The notes beneath the pieces are model-generated. The model had not been told where the DNA came from, searched no databases, and saw nothing but the letters and a program-made list of their open reading frames with translations. Source: Pleodorina starrii (taxonomy: Eukaryota; Chlorophyta; Chlorophyceae; Chlamydomonadales; Volvocaceae). Taken from it: a DNA stretch of 64,000 nucleotides. Location: assembly GCA_030267565.1 (NCBI GenBank), contig BRXU01000022.1:454001-518000 (forward strand), given 5' to 3'. Position 1 is the stretch's first letter. Each line of letters starts with the position of its first letter. Positions 33,520-43,828 of the stretch are shown here, piece by piece. The position numbers were made by a program, and so were the translations under genes.

Positions 33520-34313
33520 ACGGATTTCAGTCGCTCGTCCATCGGGCCCCCCTATGCCCGCCTTGCAGTACTTCCTTGTTTATAATCCTTTTGTAAATCT
33601 AATATCAGCCAGATCATTTGTTTTCGAAAGCGGAAGAGCGCATGTAATGTGCGCCACAGTTCGACTTGCTTTGCATTTCACTGGCGGGAAGTGCAGGCGA
33701 AGCTCCAACCTCTGAGTACTTGGCACAAAATAATTGCATTGAAGTGTTTTCCCATTGTAGCACCAAAATGGAGACACAATCGGGGCGACAGAGCAAGATC
33801 AGGGGAACATCGATTGCTAAGGGCATAATGGCATACGTAGCAGTGTATTGGTGCATACTGACATCTCCGTATATATATTGTTAAACGCCTTTAATTTGGC
33901 GTCATGGGTGTGGATGGATTTGGATATGCGAAATATGTATTGGCGGCCGGTTGCGGGGCCCGATACAGTACGGTGTTATCCGTCTCAATACGATATCGGT
34001 GTCGACTTTCTTTATAACCAAAACGCTTTAACATTATAGGCATCTTAGACAACATAAAGAAAGCACTTACTGGGTAACTCCGAAATACATACATGCCGGT
34101 CACCACGCTGCATTGAGGTCTGCGAGGTAGCTCTTGAGTGAGGTGTCATACCAAGCTTTGCAGTCAACAGTGTTGCTAGACGTCAAAATAGCATGGACGG
34201 CGAGAAACGCAGTCCAGAACAGGTAAGTAGGGTAGGGTACCGTCGCAAGATCTCGGCACTGGGGCGCAGTTTTGTGCCGCACGGAGCACATGTTCCACCT
34301 TCACAACATGACT
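33520..34313. other. AT-richer spacer, no gene seen
   Basis: This stretch between two mobile elements is AT-richer than most of the window and has only short frames without domains. A TGTAA word at 33592-33596 could be a polyadenylation signal for the recombinase element. Confidence 0.35.
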
Positions 34314-35489
34314 GCAGATTACAAAGAAGATAGCCGTTAGGCGCAGCAGTGTCAATGTACCATTCGCAATCTGTTCTCTCACGACAAAGCCCCAGTCGCC
34401 ACTGCGACGGAAACACGGTGAGAAGCATAGAGCCGTAGGGTGTAAGTGTGCTCATAATAACAGTAGTTTCTATGGTTGTAGGTTCCTTGGGGCGAAATCT
34501 TCTTCGCACGTTCAATGCGGCCGAAGCCCCGGCCGCCGCTGGGGCGTCCCCGATGCGCCAGGGGTCCCCGTCCAGTTTCCCAACCGGCGAGGGTATGGAA
34601 GACAGCCTCGAGGGCATTCGGAACGAATTGTTCCCCAACCACCGAGGTAAGGAAGGTGGCCGTTGTACTAGTGGTAACGCGATAGAGTTTTTCCTCATTT
34701 GGCCCAATATTCTTTTCCCATTCACCCTTATACAGATGACGGCATATACGGGAGGCACGAAACCATGAAGCGGAACTTCATGACTGAACCCCCGTCGCCG
34801 ATTACGACTTTCGAGCGCATTCACGGAACTGCGATCTGGCGCTGTCACGAGGAGAACGGGTTCAGTCATGAAGTTCCTCTTCATGGTTTCGTGCCTCCCG
34901 TATATGCCGTCATCTGTATAAGGGTGAATGGGAAAAGAATATTGGGCCAAATGAGGAAAACTCTATTGCGTTACCACTAGTACAACGGCCACCTTCCTTA
35001 CCTCGGTGGTTGGGGAACAACTCGTTCCAAATGCCCTCGAGGCTGTCATCCTTACCCTCGCCGGTTGGGAAACTGGACGGGGACCCCTGGCGCATTGGGG
35101 ACGCCCCAGCTGCGGCCGGGGCTTCGGCCGCATTCAACGTGCGAAGAAGATTTCGGCGGGGGGGGTAGAGCATTGCTCATTGTGGAACAGCTTGCCTGTT
35201 ACCTGAACACTAACGTATGGTTCAAGCGCACATATCATGTTCAACTATCGAGTCGCTCTAGCTGCCAATGCTCTCAATCTAGCTTAACTTAATGCCAACT
35301 GCTTTTTAACTCCCAAGGAACCTACAACCATAGAAACCACTGTTATTATGAGCACACTTACGCCGTGCGGCTCTATGCTTCTCACCGTGTTTCCGTCGCA
35401 GTGGCGACTGAGGCTTTGTCGTGAGAGAACAGATTGCGAATGGTACATGGACACTGCTGCGCCTGACGGCTATCTTCTTTGTAATCTGC
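34314..35489. mobile_element. 1.18-kb fold-back element with very long inverted repeats
   Basis: Left arm 34314-34788 and right arm 34860-35489 are near-identical inverted copies, with a loop of about 70 bp. Both outer ends read GCAGATTACAAAGAAGATAG inward. The right arm has an extra segment of about 150 bp (about 35165-35315), and the arms differ at scattered bases, so this is not an exact duplication. Frames on the two arms give the same peptide (MAQYSFPIHPYTDDG), which is a consequence of the symmetry. No target-site duplication is evident. It is likely a non-autonomous fold-back or MITE-like element. Confidence 0.8.
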
Positions 35490-36430
35490 GGGCCGAAGGG
35501 GCGCGCGGCGGAGGTCGACGCGGCGGGGGCGACCTGGACGGCGAGGCAGGGGATGAGCACGGAGACCTGGTGAGGGCTGCGTTCATGTGGGAGTTGCGGG
35601 AGCTGGGAGTCGCGACCGTGACGCCAGCGGCGATCCAGCAGGCGGTCAAAACAAACCGGCACTGCGAGGACGCCTCCTCGCGCTGTGGGTGCCCCCGGGG
35701 CCCGGGGAACTGCGTGTCCAGCCACGCCACGTCGGCCCGCCTGGTGGCGGGGTGGTTGGGCGTTTACGTGGGGCAGCCGGACCGGGAGGGCGCGGGCGGG
35801 CAGGGGCAGTAGAGGGGGGGGACAGGTGGGCAGGGCGGGAGGGGGGGCGGGGAGGAGGTGAGGCCGCGGGGAGGGAGGTGAAAAGTAAAGGAGACGGCCC
35901 CGGAGGACCCACGGAACGTTGAGCAGGAGGTGCCCCCGTTACGGACTCTTGCAGGCAGGTACGGCAGGGGAGAGCTCGGGCGGGGAGGGGGGTGCGGGGT
36001 CGGCTTGCGGAGCCCTGAGTGGCGAGGACGAGAGGTGGACGGCAGACAGATGGGACCCGGCCGAGGACTCGATGTTGGAACAGGAGGAAGGCACCGGATG
36101 GTCCCCAGGGGCAAGATCTGGCGCACCGAATATGCTCAAGAAGCTCGGTTCCGCGTAGGCACGGGACCACACCCCGGGCGAACAGTTCGAGCAGCGGTTT
36201 ACTGCCCTTTTCCGAGTTCGGACATACTTCAGGGCGGGAAGGCTCCTGCGGCACGCGCCAATCATGAAGGAGTTCTTTCGAGAGACCAGCCCAGGGGACG
36301 GGGCTGAGCAACACAAGGCAGCGCATCCTGCACATGGTGACGTGACGGAGGGCATAAAGTTGGAGTTCGTGGGGGTCCCGGGCAGCAGCACGCGCCCCAG
36401 TGGGCCCGCAAACTGGAGATAGGACGGCAG
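35490..36430 (+). pseudogene. Possible Gag-like region of a DIRS-type element
   Basis: A plus-strand frame at about 35490-35812 encodes MWELRELGVATVTPAAIQ and a Cys/His cluster (CEDASSRCGCPRGPGNC, then SSHATSARL). It starts right at the edge of the fold-back element. The rest, to 36430, is broken frames. Position upstream of the reverse transcriptase suggests the first gene of a DIRS-type element. There is no firm domain match. Confidence 0.35.
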
Positions 36431-37654
36431 ATGTTGCAGCACACGGCACCGGGATGCGACCCCGAGTTGCTGCTGTCGGGCATGCACCCGCACACCATCC
36501 GGTTCCCCAACCACCGCAGCGTGGAGGAGATTGCCGACTTTGTGACCCGGGAAGTGGAGGAGATGTTACGGCAAGGAGCCATACGCAAGCGGGACTTCCC
36601 AAAACTGCCCACGTTCAGCACCACCAGAATCCGGGTGGTGACGAACGAGAAGAAGCAGCACTTCTGCTTGAACCCAATGTACCTCAACACCTTCCTGCGT
36701 CACCAGCCTCCTGCGTCACCAGCCTCTGAAATACGGGACGCTGCATCAGCTAACGGAGTACCTCACCCCCCAGGATTTCATGTACACAACGGACGACAAA
36801 TCGGGCTACTGGCAGTTGCCAATTCACCCCATCTGTGACACGAACCTGGCTGTGGAATGGAAGGGCCATATCTACGGTACCTCTGGCCCCACCTGGCATT
36901 CAGGCTGGCGCCGGCCTGCCATATCTACACTACGCTAAAACAGGAGGGTTTCCGGCCGGTCCACGAGGCGGGGGTCCGCATGACCTCTCTGATCGGCGAC
37001 CGGTCGGGGGCCGCACCCTCCAAGGAGGAGGCCAAGTACCAGTGCCGGGGCGGTGGTCACCTTGATGGCGGTGCTGGGGTTCACCCTCAGCCTGAACAGG
37101 TGCCAGCTCGTGCCCAGCCAGACGGTGAAGTTCCTAGGTTTTCTGGTGCCTCCGGACAGGCAGGCCTTCGAGGTGCCACCGGAAAAAAGTGTGTAAGCTG
37201 GAAGGGTGTGTAAGCTGCAGCCGGTTGGTCACGATGCACCATCTGGCACAGCGGGCGGGGCGGGTGATCTCCATGTCGATAGCGTTGCCCTGGCCCCGCT
37301 ACACAGCCGGCTGGTGGCCCGCACCATGGCCGGATTGGAGTCGTGGGACCAGGCCCTGCCGGACCCGGTGAAGGCCCTGGCCCAGGTGCACCTCTTCCAA
37401 GAGCTGCTGCGGCAGAAGACCGGGCGCACCAGCTGGGCCAAGGGGCCCAGCGTGCAGCTGCGGTTGGCGGGTGATGCCTCCGACAGGGTGTATGGAGCTT
37501 TCCTGCCGGATGGCTAACTGGTGGAGACGATGCGGGCCCCGTTCACCCCCGAGGAGATGCGGCGGGTCTTGGCAGGCGCCTTCAGCAGTACGGCCCGCGA
37601 GTTGGGGACCCTCCGGCACGCCATATGCTGGCTGCAAGACCGTGCACCGACGCT
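36431..37654 (+). pseudogene. Decayed DIRS-type reverse transcriptase and RNase H
   Basis: The reverse transcriptase begins in one frame (EMLRQGAIRKRDFPKLPTF, then RVVTNEKKQHFCLNPMYLN). It shifts frame at a short tandem duplication near 36692-36725 (CGTCACCAGCCTCCTG), continues as FMYTTDDKSGYWQLPIHP, and later in another frame as TVKFLGFLVPPDRQAFEVPP. RNase H follows with LRLAGDASDRVYGAFLPDG (acidic residue after strand 1), a TAA at about 37515-37517, and TARELGTLRHAICWLQD (Glu helix). The order RT-RH with no integrase, and adjacency to recombinase sequence, fit the DIRS order. Several frameshifts and stops make it non-functional. Confidence 0.75.
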
Positions 37655-38102
37655 GAGAATTACAGAAGTGCTCGGCCCACCATTGAACAGTTAAAGGAGG
37701 GACGTATAATGAGAGTACGATGTACGGAATTGGCGCGGACGGGGGAGCTTCGGAAACAACAACTGTAAGCTTACCGCCGCAAGAGCCTCTTCCTCTCGAT
37801 CGTCACAGCCCTAGCCAACATCCAGGAAGAAGAGAGAGGGTTTACCTCTCTCAATGCCGTCAACATTTGCCACCCACCCACCCGACAGACGTGATAGACA
37901 GGAAGGACACACAACACGGCCACGACAGCACCTCCAAGGGGCGGAAAAGGTAGCCCTGCACGGGCCACCCGCCCCGCCGGCAGAAACCCAGGTACTGCAC
38001 CAGCGTCCACACGAAGCAGAAGCCCGCCTCCTCGGCGGGGGCCAGGCGCACGGGCGGGGCCCGCCCCCCCTGGTACGTCTTCGTACCGAGCTGGGAGACG
38101 AC
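37655..38102 (-). pseudogene. Inverted fragment of the recombinase element end
   Basis: On the minus strand this repeats the right end of the element at 31411-33519. It contains the shared terminal block, the flank downstream of the recombinase, and a recombinase piece reading SQLGTKTYQGGRAPPVRLAP, EEAGFCFVWTLVQYLGFCRR and GGWPVQGYLFRPLE. The catalytic C-terminus is deleted. The recombinase is therefore oriented against the RT/RNase H, as reported for Kangaroo of Volvox (family knowledge). Confidence 0.7.
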
Positions 38103-39943
38103 CTTAGGGTTCGAAGTCAGTGTGCCGAGCTGCCGACTTCGAACCCCTATGCATTGTACTGGGGGGTGCAATCTGACCGTGCAGTACAGTGCTGTGCGCG
38201 ATTTCACGACCACGCCGTATGCTTTCTCAATGACATCGCTGACACTGGACGACGGACGCTGGGGAGCAGCCTAGCATCCGCAGACACAACAGAGTCGGGT
38301 AAGGGGCTCCCGCACGAGTCAGGACAAAGCTCCAATGAGCCTCATCGCTCTTGCCCCCTTAATCTACGCCAGGGTTTGACCGGCGATGATAACATTAATA
38401 TAGCAATTATAATCAACGCGAGAGTACATTTCACTCATGAACACAGATCATTGACCTATGCTTGACTCTCGGGACCCAGCGGGACTCACCATGTGGGCGG
38501 CCTCAACAAGACTGGGGGCCGCATGGGAGCCGCATTGAATCTTTCAAAAGACCAAGCGCAGAGTGTGCATAGTCTTATGCGGCTGCCAGAAGCCTGTTGA
38601 TGCCTTGTTGGTGCAAGAGTCCCCCTTCGGCTGTCCACCCCGCAAGTACGGTAGTACGAGCGGTGGCCGTTGCCATGTACAGTAGTACGAGTGGTGGCCG
38701 TTGCCACGTCCGTATAAAACGTCACGAAGTTACCTCAAGAGCCCGCACAGGTTGACCTTTTTTTCCATTATGAACAAGTAAGGGCTGGCGCGATCCCGGG
38801 TTTATAGCGGTGGGGTTGCGGGGCTGTGTTGTGGTCATGATGTAGTGTGTGTCTATACATGAGATGTGTTTGCACCCGAGCGTTGTTCATGCACCGCATC
38901 TTCAGGTTACGTCGACGACGTTCGTGCAGCGGGAGATCAGCTGCGGCAGTGACAGGCGTAACCTAGCGTCACCCACATAGAGGCCGCTCGCTCGGTTCAT
39001 GCATATCACCCGGCAGGCGTCCGGGGCCGAAGGCTTGAGTGTATCCGACCCATCCACCCACCCACCATGATGGCGTTCGGGTCTCACAGGGTCATTGTCC
39101 TTGCGGAACATCCACCAGGGTGTGGGGTGAAGGGGGGGGGCGGAAACCCCGGGCCCCCCCACCAATGCATGGTTCCATGAGCACGTTACCCGATATCCGT
39201 AATGGCCGCTCAAATTACCTAAGACGCACGATAACCGCCTTGCTGTGGGGGTGGATGCACACACCCTGTGCCCCCCACCACGCACGTGTGCAGTGAGACA
39301 CGTACACCACAAGTAAATCTGCCCATGAGCCTTTGTTCATTACGTATGTCATAATTTAGGTGCCCATATCACCTATTGCGCACGAAGCTCGCCATGCTGC
39401 GAGTGGGAGGGCGGGAAGAGGGGTGTGGAGGGTAGGGTGGGGAAGCCCCGGGCCCCCCACCGATTGTTTCATGCGCGAGATGCGTGAGATGGACATCCCA
39501 CATGGGACATGACATGTCGCCCCGTAACACAGGAACGACACCAACCTCGCAAAAGGCAGGCATGCCTTTGCAAGACACGACACATCGAAGCGAAGTGAAG
39601 CGAAAAAGCGCTCCCTAACAATTTCATGCACTTCGCAACTGTTCATTAAGTGAAACAATTCACCGTAAGCATTGTTGCAGTCCAGCAGTCGGCTTTATAC
39701 AGTGCCATCGTTCCAACCGACATTCAGGAAGAACGGCCCGTGTGAGACTGTTGTAATCCCATTGAATACATAACGTTTCGGCGTAAACCGCCAATCCATA
39801 CATGCCACCAGTCGTGCCTCCATCGGAATTTAGGGAAGGCCGTTGCGGCCGTTGTAATGTCACCGCATTCTGCCCCAGACAAAAACGAATAAGCCCAGGT
39901 TTGCTTCACAAACCCGGGTACAAACCCGGGTACACAAACATTT
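38103..39943. other. Transposon-derived spacer with dispersed repeats
   Basis: No gene is seen. A segment at about 38505-38710 (GCCAGAAGCCTGTTGATGCC and AGTACGAGTGGTGGCCGTTG) resembles sequence at 57900-58090 and 61400. CCCCGGGCCCCCCACC recurs at about 39157 and 39447, each followed by an ATG-GTT/TTC-like segment, as if from a small repeated element. A short inverted repeat (GGTTCGAAGTC) lies at about 38108-38147. Confidence 0.4.
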
Positions 39944-40913
39944 CGCACATTGTTACCGCATGGAGGTCAGGAACTGTTGTGGATTATTCGCGCACTTCTA
40001 CGCGGCAACGATACCGCCAGTAAACTAGGTAGGAAGCACGAATGGAAGAAGCTCAGTAAACTTATTGAACCTATCCTCATCAAACAAGGAATTCAGACAC
40101 CAGCAGACTTTCCACACTGGCTGAGAAATGAGGGAAAGAACCTCGAGGTAGGACATTGCAAGTCCCAACCCGGCAGATATCGGATGCGCTTTCCATGAAT
40201 ACGTCACCAACAAGAACGAGGACTTCATAGCAGCACTGCAGCAACGACGCTGGAATGCCGCCGCGGACATTCTGCAACGACACATCCTTTGCGAACAGAT
40301 TCCATACCAGCAACTGTTCAACTTCCTGCGGGACTGCGGTGCGGCGAAATGCGAGCAATACGGAGTGGCAATCGCGGACGCAAGCGTGCTCGCAGCAGCG
40401 GCAGCCCGGGAGCACGACGGGAAGGACCCGCTGCAAGTGCTCGCGGACGCCGCTGCTGCGAGCACGCTTGCGTCCGCGATTGCCACTCCGTATAGCTCGC
40501 ATTTCGCCGCACCGCAGTCCCGCAGGAAGTTGAACAGTTGCTGGTATGGAATCTGTTCGCAAAGGATGTGTCGTTGCAGAATGTCCGCGGCGGCATTCCA
40601 GCGTCGTTGCTGCAGTGCTGCTATGAAGTCCTCGTTCTTGTTGGTGACGTATTCATGGAAAGCGCATCCGATATCTGCCGGGTTGGGACTTGCAATGTCC
40701 TACCTCGAGGTTCTTTCCCTCATTTCTCAGCCAGTGTGGAAAGTCTGCTGGTGTCTGAATTCCTTGTTTGATGAGGATAGGTTCAATAAGTTTACTGAGC
40801 TTCTTCCATTCGTGCTTCCTACCTAGTTTACCGGTACTGGCGGTATCGTTGCCGCGTAGAAGTGCGCGAATAATCCACAACAGTTCCTGATCTCCATGCG
40901 GTAACATTGTGCG
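39944..40913. repeat. Inverted duplication (arms about 459 and 465 bp)
   Basis: Arms 39944-40402 and 40449-40913 are near-identical inverted copies around a 46-bp loop. An 18-bp direct repeat, GCTGCAAGTGCTCGCGGA, occurs at 40430-40447 and again at 40913-40930, where the interrupted frame continues. Confidence 0.85.
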
Positions 40914-41290
40914 CTGCAAGTGCTCGCGGATGCCATGGGCTTCAACGACGCAGCGGCCTTTCCGGAGCGGAACAGCCTATTCGATGCCGCGAAGGCGGCA
41001 GCGGAGCAGACGGCAGCGGGACAGACAGCAGCCGCGGCAGGCAGCACAGCGCAGGTACTGCAGCCCCCACTGCAGCTCGATGACGACAGCCGCGACGCCC
41101 TCAAGTTCAGGCGCCTGCTGGACGACAACCTCCCGCTGCACCCATGCTGCGTGTGCGGCATCCGCATGCGGCGCTGCGACCTGCAGGTACACACGTACTT
41201 GCAAAACGTGGCGCTGCTGCAGCCGGTGCTATACAGCACCCGCGAGGTGGACCAGACAGTACATCGCCTCATGCATAATGCGGTCTCCTA
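39944..41290 (+). pseudogene. Helitron-type 5' coding region broken by an inverted duplication
   Basis: Plus-strand coding pieces read LIEPILIKQGIQTPADFPHW, then HEYVTNKNEDFIAALQQRRW, then YQQLFNFLRDCGAAKCEQYG. After an interruption (40449-40930) they resume with ADAMGFNDAAAFPERNSLF and a Cys motif (LPLHPCCVCGIRMRRCDLQV). The RRWNAAADIL segment parallels TRHWRAAADLL in the Helitron at 54.5 kb. The Cys motif resembles that found ahead of Helitron Rep domains. I infer that it is the left part of the Helitron whose Rep lies at 53.5-57.7 kb, separated by the retroelement inserted at about 41.29 kb. It contains no enzymatic motif itself. Confidence 0.5.
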
Positions 41291-41693
41291 ATGCGGTCTC
41301 TGATGTAGGTTCAGTGCTTGAGTTGGCGGCAGCGCACGCCCGCGAGGCGGCGGTGGCGCGTGTTCCGCGTGAGTATCTGTGGAGCGCCGGGGAGGCGCGC
41401 CTGCGCTGGCTCCGAGCCCGGCAGGCCGAAGGGCGTTTGATGATAGTGCCGTGCGCTACCTGCATCTGGTTGGTGTTGTTTGCGAGCGGCAAGCGCCGCC
41501 AGGGGTTCATCAAGCGCACCGTCGCACCCATGCCCGTCTTCTGAGGAGCATCCTGTTTGTCTGAACTGAGCATTTGTTGCCGTACCACGACACATGCCTG
41601 GCAGCCAGCTCTCTTCCGGCGGCTTCGTGCTGGGGGGGGGATTGCCAGTTAGCCACATCAGCTGGTCGACGGCACTTTAGCTGGCGTGACAGC
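41290..41693 (+). repeat. Older, diverged copy of the retroelement 3' coding end
   Basis: Direct copy of 52038-52440: the last 84 or so codons of the retroelement polyprotein through the stop at about 41542, plus the sequence up to the palindromic block. It differs from the younger copy at many bases (for example GAAGGG for GATGGG, TTTGCG for CTTGCG). The other two copies of this segment appear identical to each other. Confidence 0.85.
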
Positions 41694-42798
41694 TGTCACG
41701 CTATCTCGTGTGATTGCCATAGAGTGTGGCAGATACTGAGAACAGTTGCCTAATTAGTAAGAACCGTTGTCGGTTAGTTAGGAGCCGTTGGGTGTGGCCC
41801 CTTCGGGTCAGCTTCCGTGCACCGTTTCCGTGCGACGACAGAGTCGTCGACACTTTGTTGTTATTACATTTATTTGTTGTCATTATACGGGGCCCCGACT
41901 GAGCAAGAAGCAATGCAGTGCGGGTTCCCCTGGAGGTACGAAAAGTGCATTGCGCGGGCTTGATATAGTCCGGCGGCCGTGCGAGACACCTTATCTGTGT
42001 CTCGCACTTTGCAGTGTTAAGACTCTAAGTAGCATACAGTCACAGATCCGCGATTGACAGACCGCGTGACGCAGTCTTTGTAAGTTCTTTCGGTGATCCG
42101 TTTCGGTAAATCCGTCCTCCGAGGAGGACATCGTGCCCAGGTCGCCCTAGGAGAGAGCTGCGTAGCTCGTCTCCCGAAGGCGCGTGCTCTTCCGTCAGCA
42201 ATGCAGTGCGGGTTCCCCTGGAGGTACGAAAAGTGCATTGCGCGGGCTTGTTATAGTCCGGCGGCCGTGCGAGACACCTTATCTGTGTCTCGCACTGACG
42301 GAAGAGCACGCGCCTTCGGGAGACGAGCTACGCAGCTCTCTCCTAGGGCGACCTGGGCACGATGTCCTCCTCGGAGGACGGATTTACCGAAACGGATCAC
42401 CGAAAGAACTTACAAAGACTGCGTCACGCGGTCTGTCAATCGCGGATCTGTGACTGTATGCTACTTAGAGTCTTAACACTGCAAAGTGCGAGACACAGAT
42501 AAGGTGTCTCGCACGGCCGCCGGACTATAACAAGCCCGCGCAATGCACTTTTCGTACCTCCAGGGGAACCCGCACTGCATTGCTTCTTGCTCAGTCGGTG
42601 CCCCGTATAATGCCAACAAATAAATGTAATAACAACAAAGTGTCGACGACTCTGTCGTCGCACGGAAACGGTGCACGGAAGCTGATCCGAAGGGGCCACA
42701 CCCAACGGCTCCTAACTAACCGACAACGGTTCTTACTAATTAGGCAACTGTTCTCAGCATCTCCACGTTCTATGGCAATCACACGATATGGCGTGACA
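41694..42798. mobile_element. Left 1,105-bp palindromic LTR-like block (P1)
   Basis: Begins TGTCACGC and ends GCGTGACA, so it has TG...CA ends like an LTR. It is a palindrome of two arms of about 500 bp around a 98-bp asymmetric loop (42198-42295). The left arm carries private differences (for example GATATAGTCC for GTTATAGTCC), whereas the right arm matches the right-hand block exactly where compared. Confidence 0.8.
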
Positions 42799-43343
42799 GC
42801 TGTCACGCCAGCTAAGGTGCCGTCGACCAGCTGATGTGGCTAACTGGCAATCCCCCCCCCAGCACGAAGCCGCTGGAAGAGTGCTGGCTGCCAGGCATGT
42901 GTCGTGGCACGGCACCAAATGCTCAAAGCAGACAAACGGGATGCTCCTCAGAAGACGGGCATGGGTGCGACGGTGCGCTTAATGAACCCCTGGCGGCGCT
43001 TGCCGCTCGCAAGCAACACCAACCAGATGCAGGTAGCGCACGGCACTATCATCAAACGCCCATCGGCCTGCCGGGCTCGGAGCCAGCGCAGGCGCGCCTC
43101 CCCGGCGCTCCACAGATACTCACGCGGAACACGCGCCACCGCCGCCTCGCGGGCGTGCGCTGCCGCCAACTCAAGCACTGAACCTACATCAGAGACCACA
43201 TTCTCCACCATCAATACTCCTACATCAACCCCGTTCTCTCGCGCGCACGCCAGCTCCCCCGCGGTTAGGGCGGCTGGGCCGGCCCCCGTTGCGCCGCGGC
43301 GCAGGACGCAGCCCTGCTGTCGTACCCATGCCGCGGTCTGCTC
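42296..43343 (-). repeat. Left 1,048-bp inverted repeat arm
   Basis: Reverse complement of 51896-52943 with no difference noticed in the stretches compared. On its minus strand it encodes the polyprotein C-terminus down to MPVF and stop. Confidence 0.85.
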
Positions 43344-43828
43344 CAGAGGCCTGAAGCCATGCGGTCTGCATTAGGAGTCAGTCAGGGGCGGGCAATCTCC
43401 TGCAGCTCGGGGATCGAGGGCAGGCAGAAGAGCAGCAGTCCGGGCAAGCGGGCGTTCAGGCCCTGCCAAGGAGGGCAAGTGCTCAAGGGGTTCTCGCTTC
43501 TCTTCTGCGCGGTGCGGCAAGCGCCCTTTCGCCTCAGCGAGGATCTGGGTCACGTGCGCACTCGCGCGCAGACAGCTTAGAAAGCGGAGAGCTTCCTGAT
43601 CTAGCCAACAACCCGTTGCACCTGCTGGGGGTGGGTGACAGTGAGTCTGACGCCGAGAGCCAGCAAGGGGAGAACGCGAGCGCGCAGGCAGCAGCACACC
43701 AGCCGCTGCTTGGCTTAGGAGCAGCACCCGTCGCACCAGGCCATCTCCCGGCTGCCGGTCCGCCTCCTCCTCCCCTGTACGTTGGTCCGCCTCAGGCAGT
43801 AAACCCTGCGTACGACTCAGACGACGAC

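Noticed and set aside
42093..42476. Small frames repeated in the palindromic blocks
   Set aside because: Identical peptides appear on both strands because the DNA is palindromic. There is no sign of coding selection.
41300..43350. CRISPR-like array or viral inverted terminal repeats
   Set aside because: The repeats are long inverted copies of retroelement sequence. There are no short regularly spaced repeats and no viral genes.
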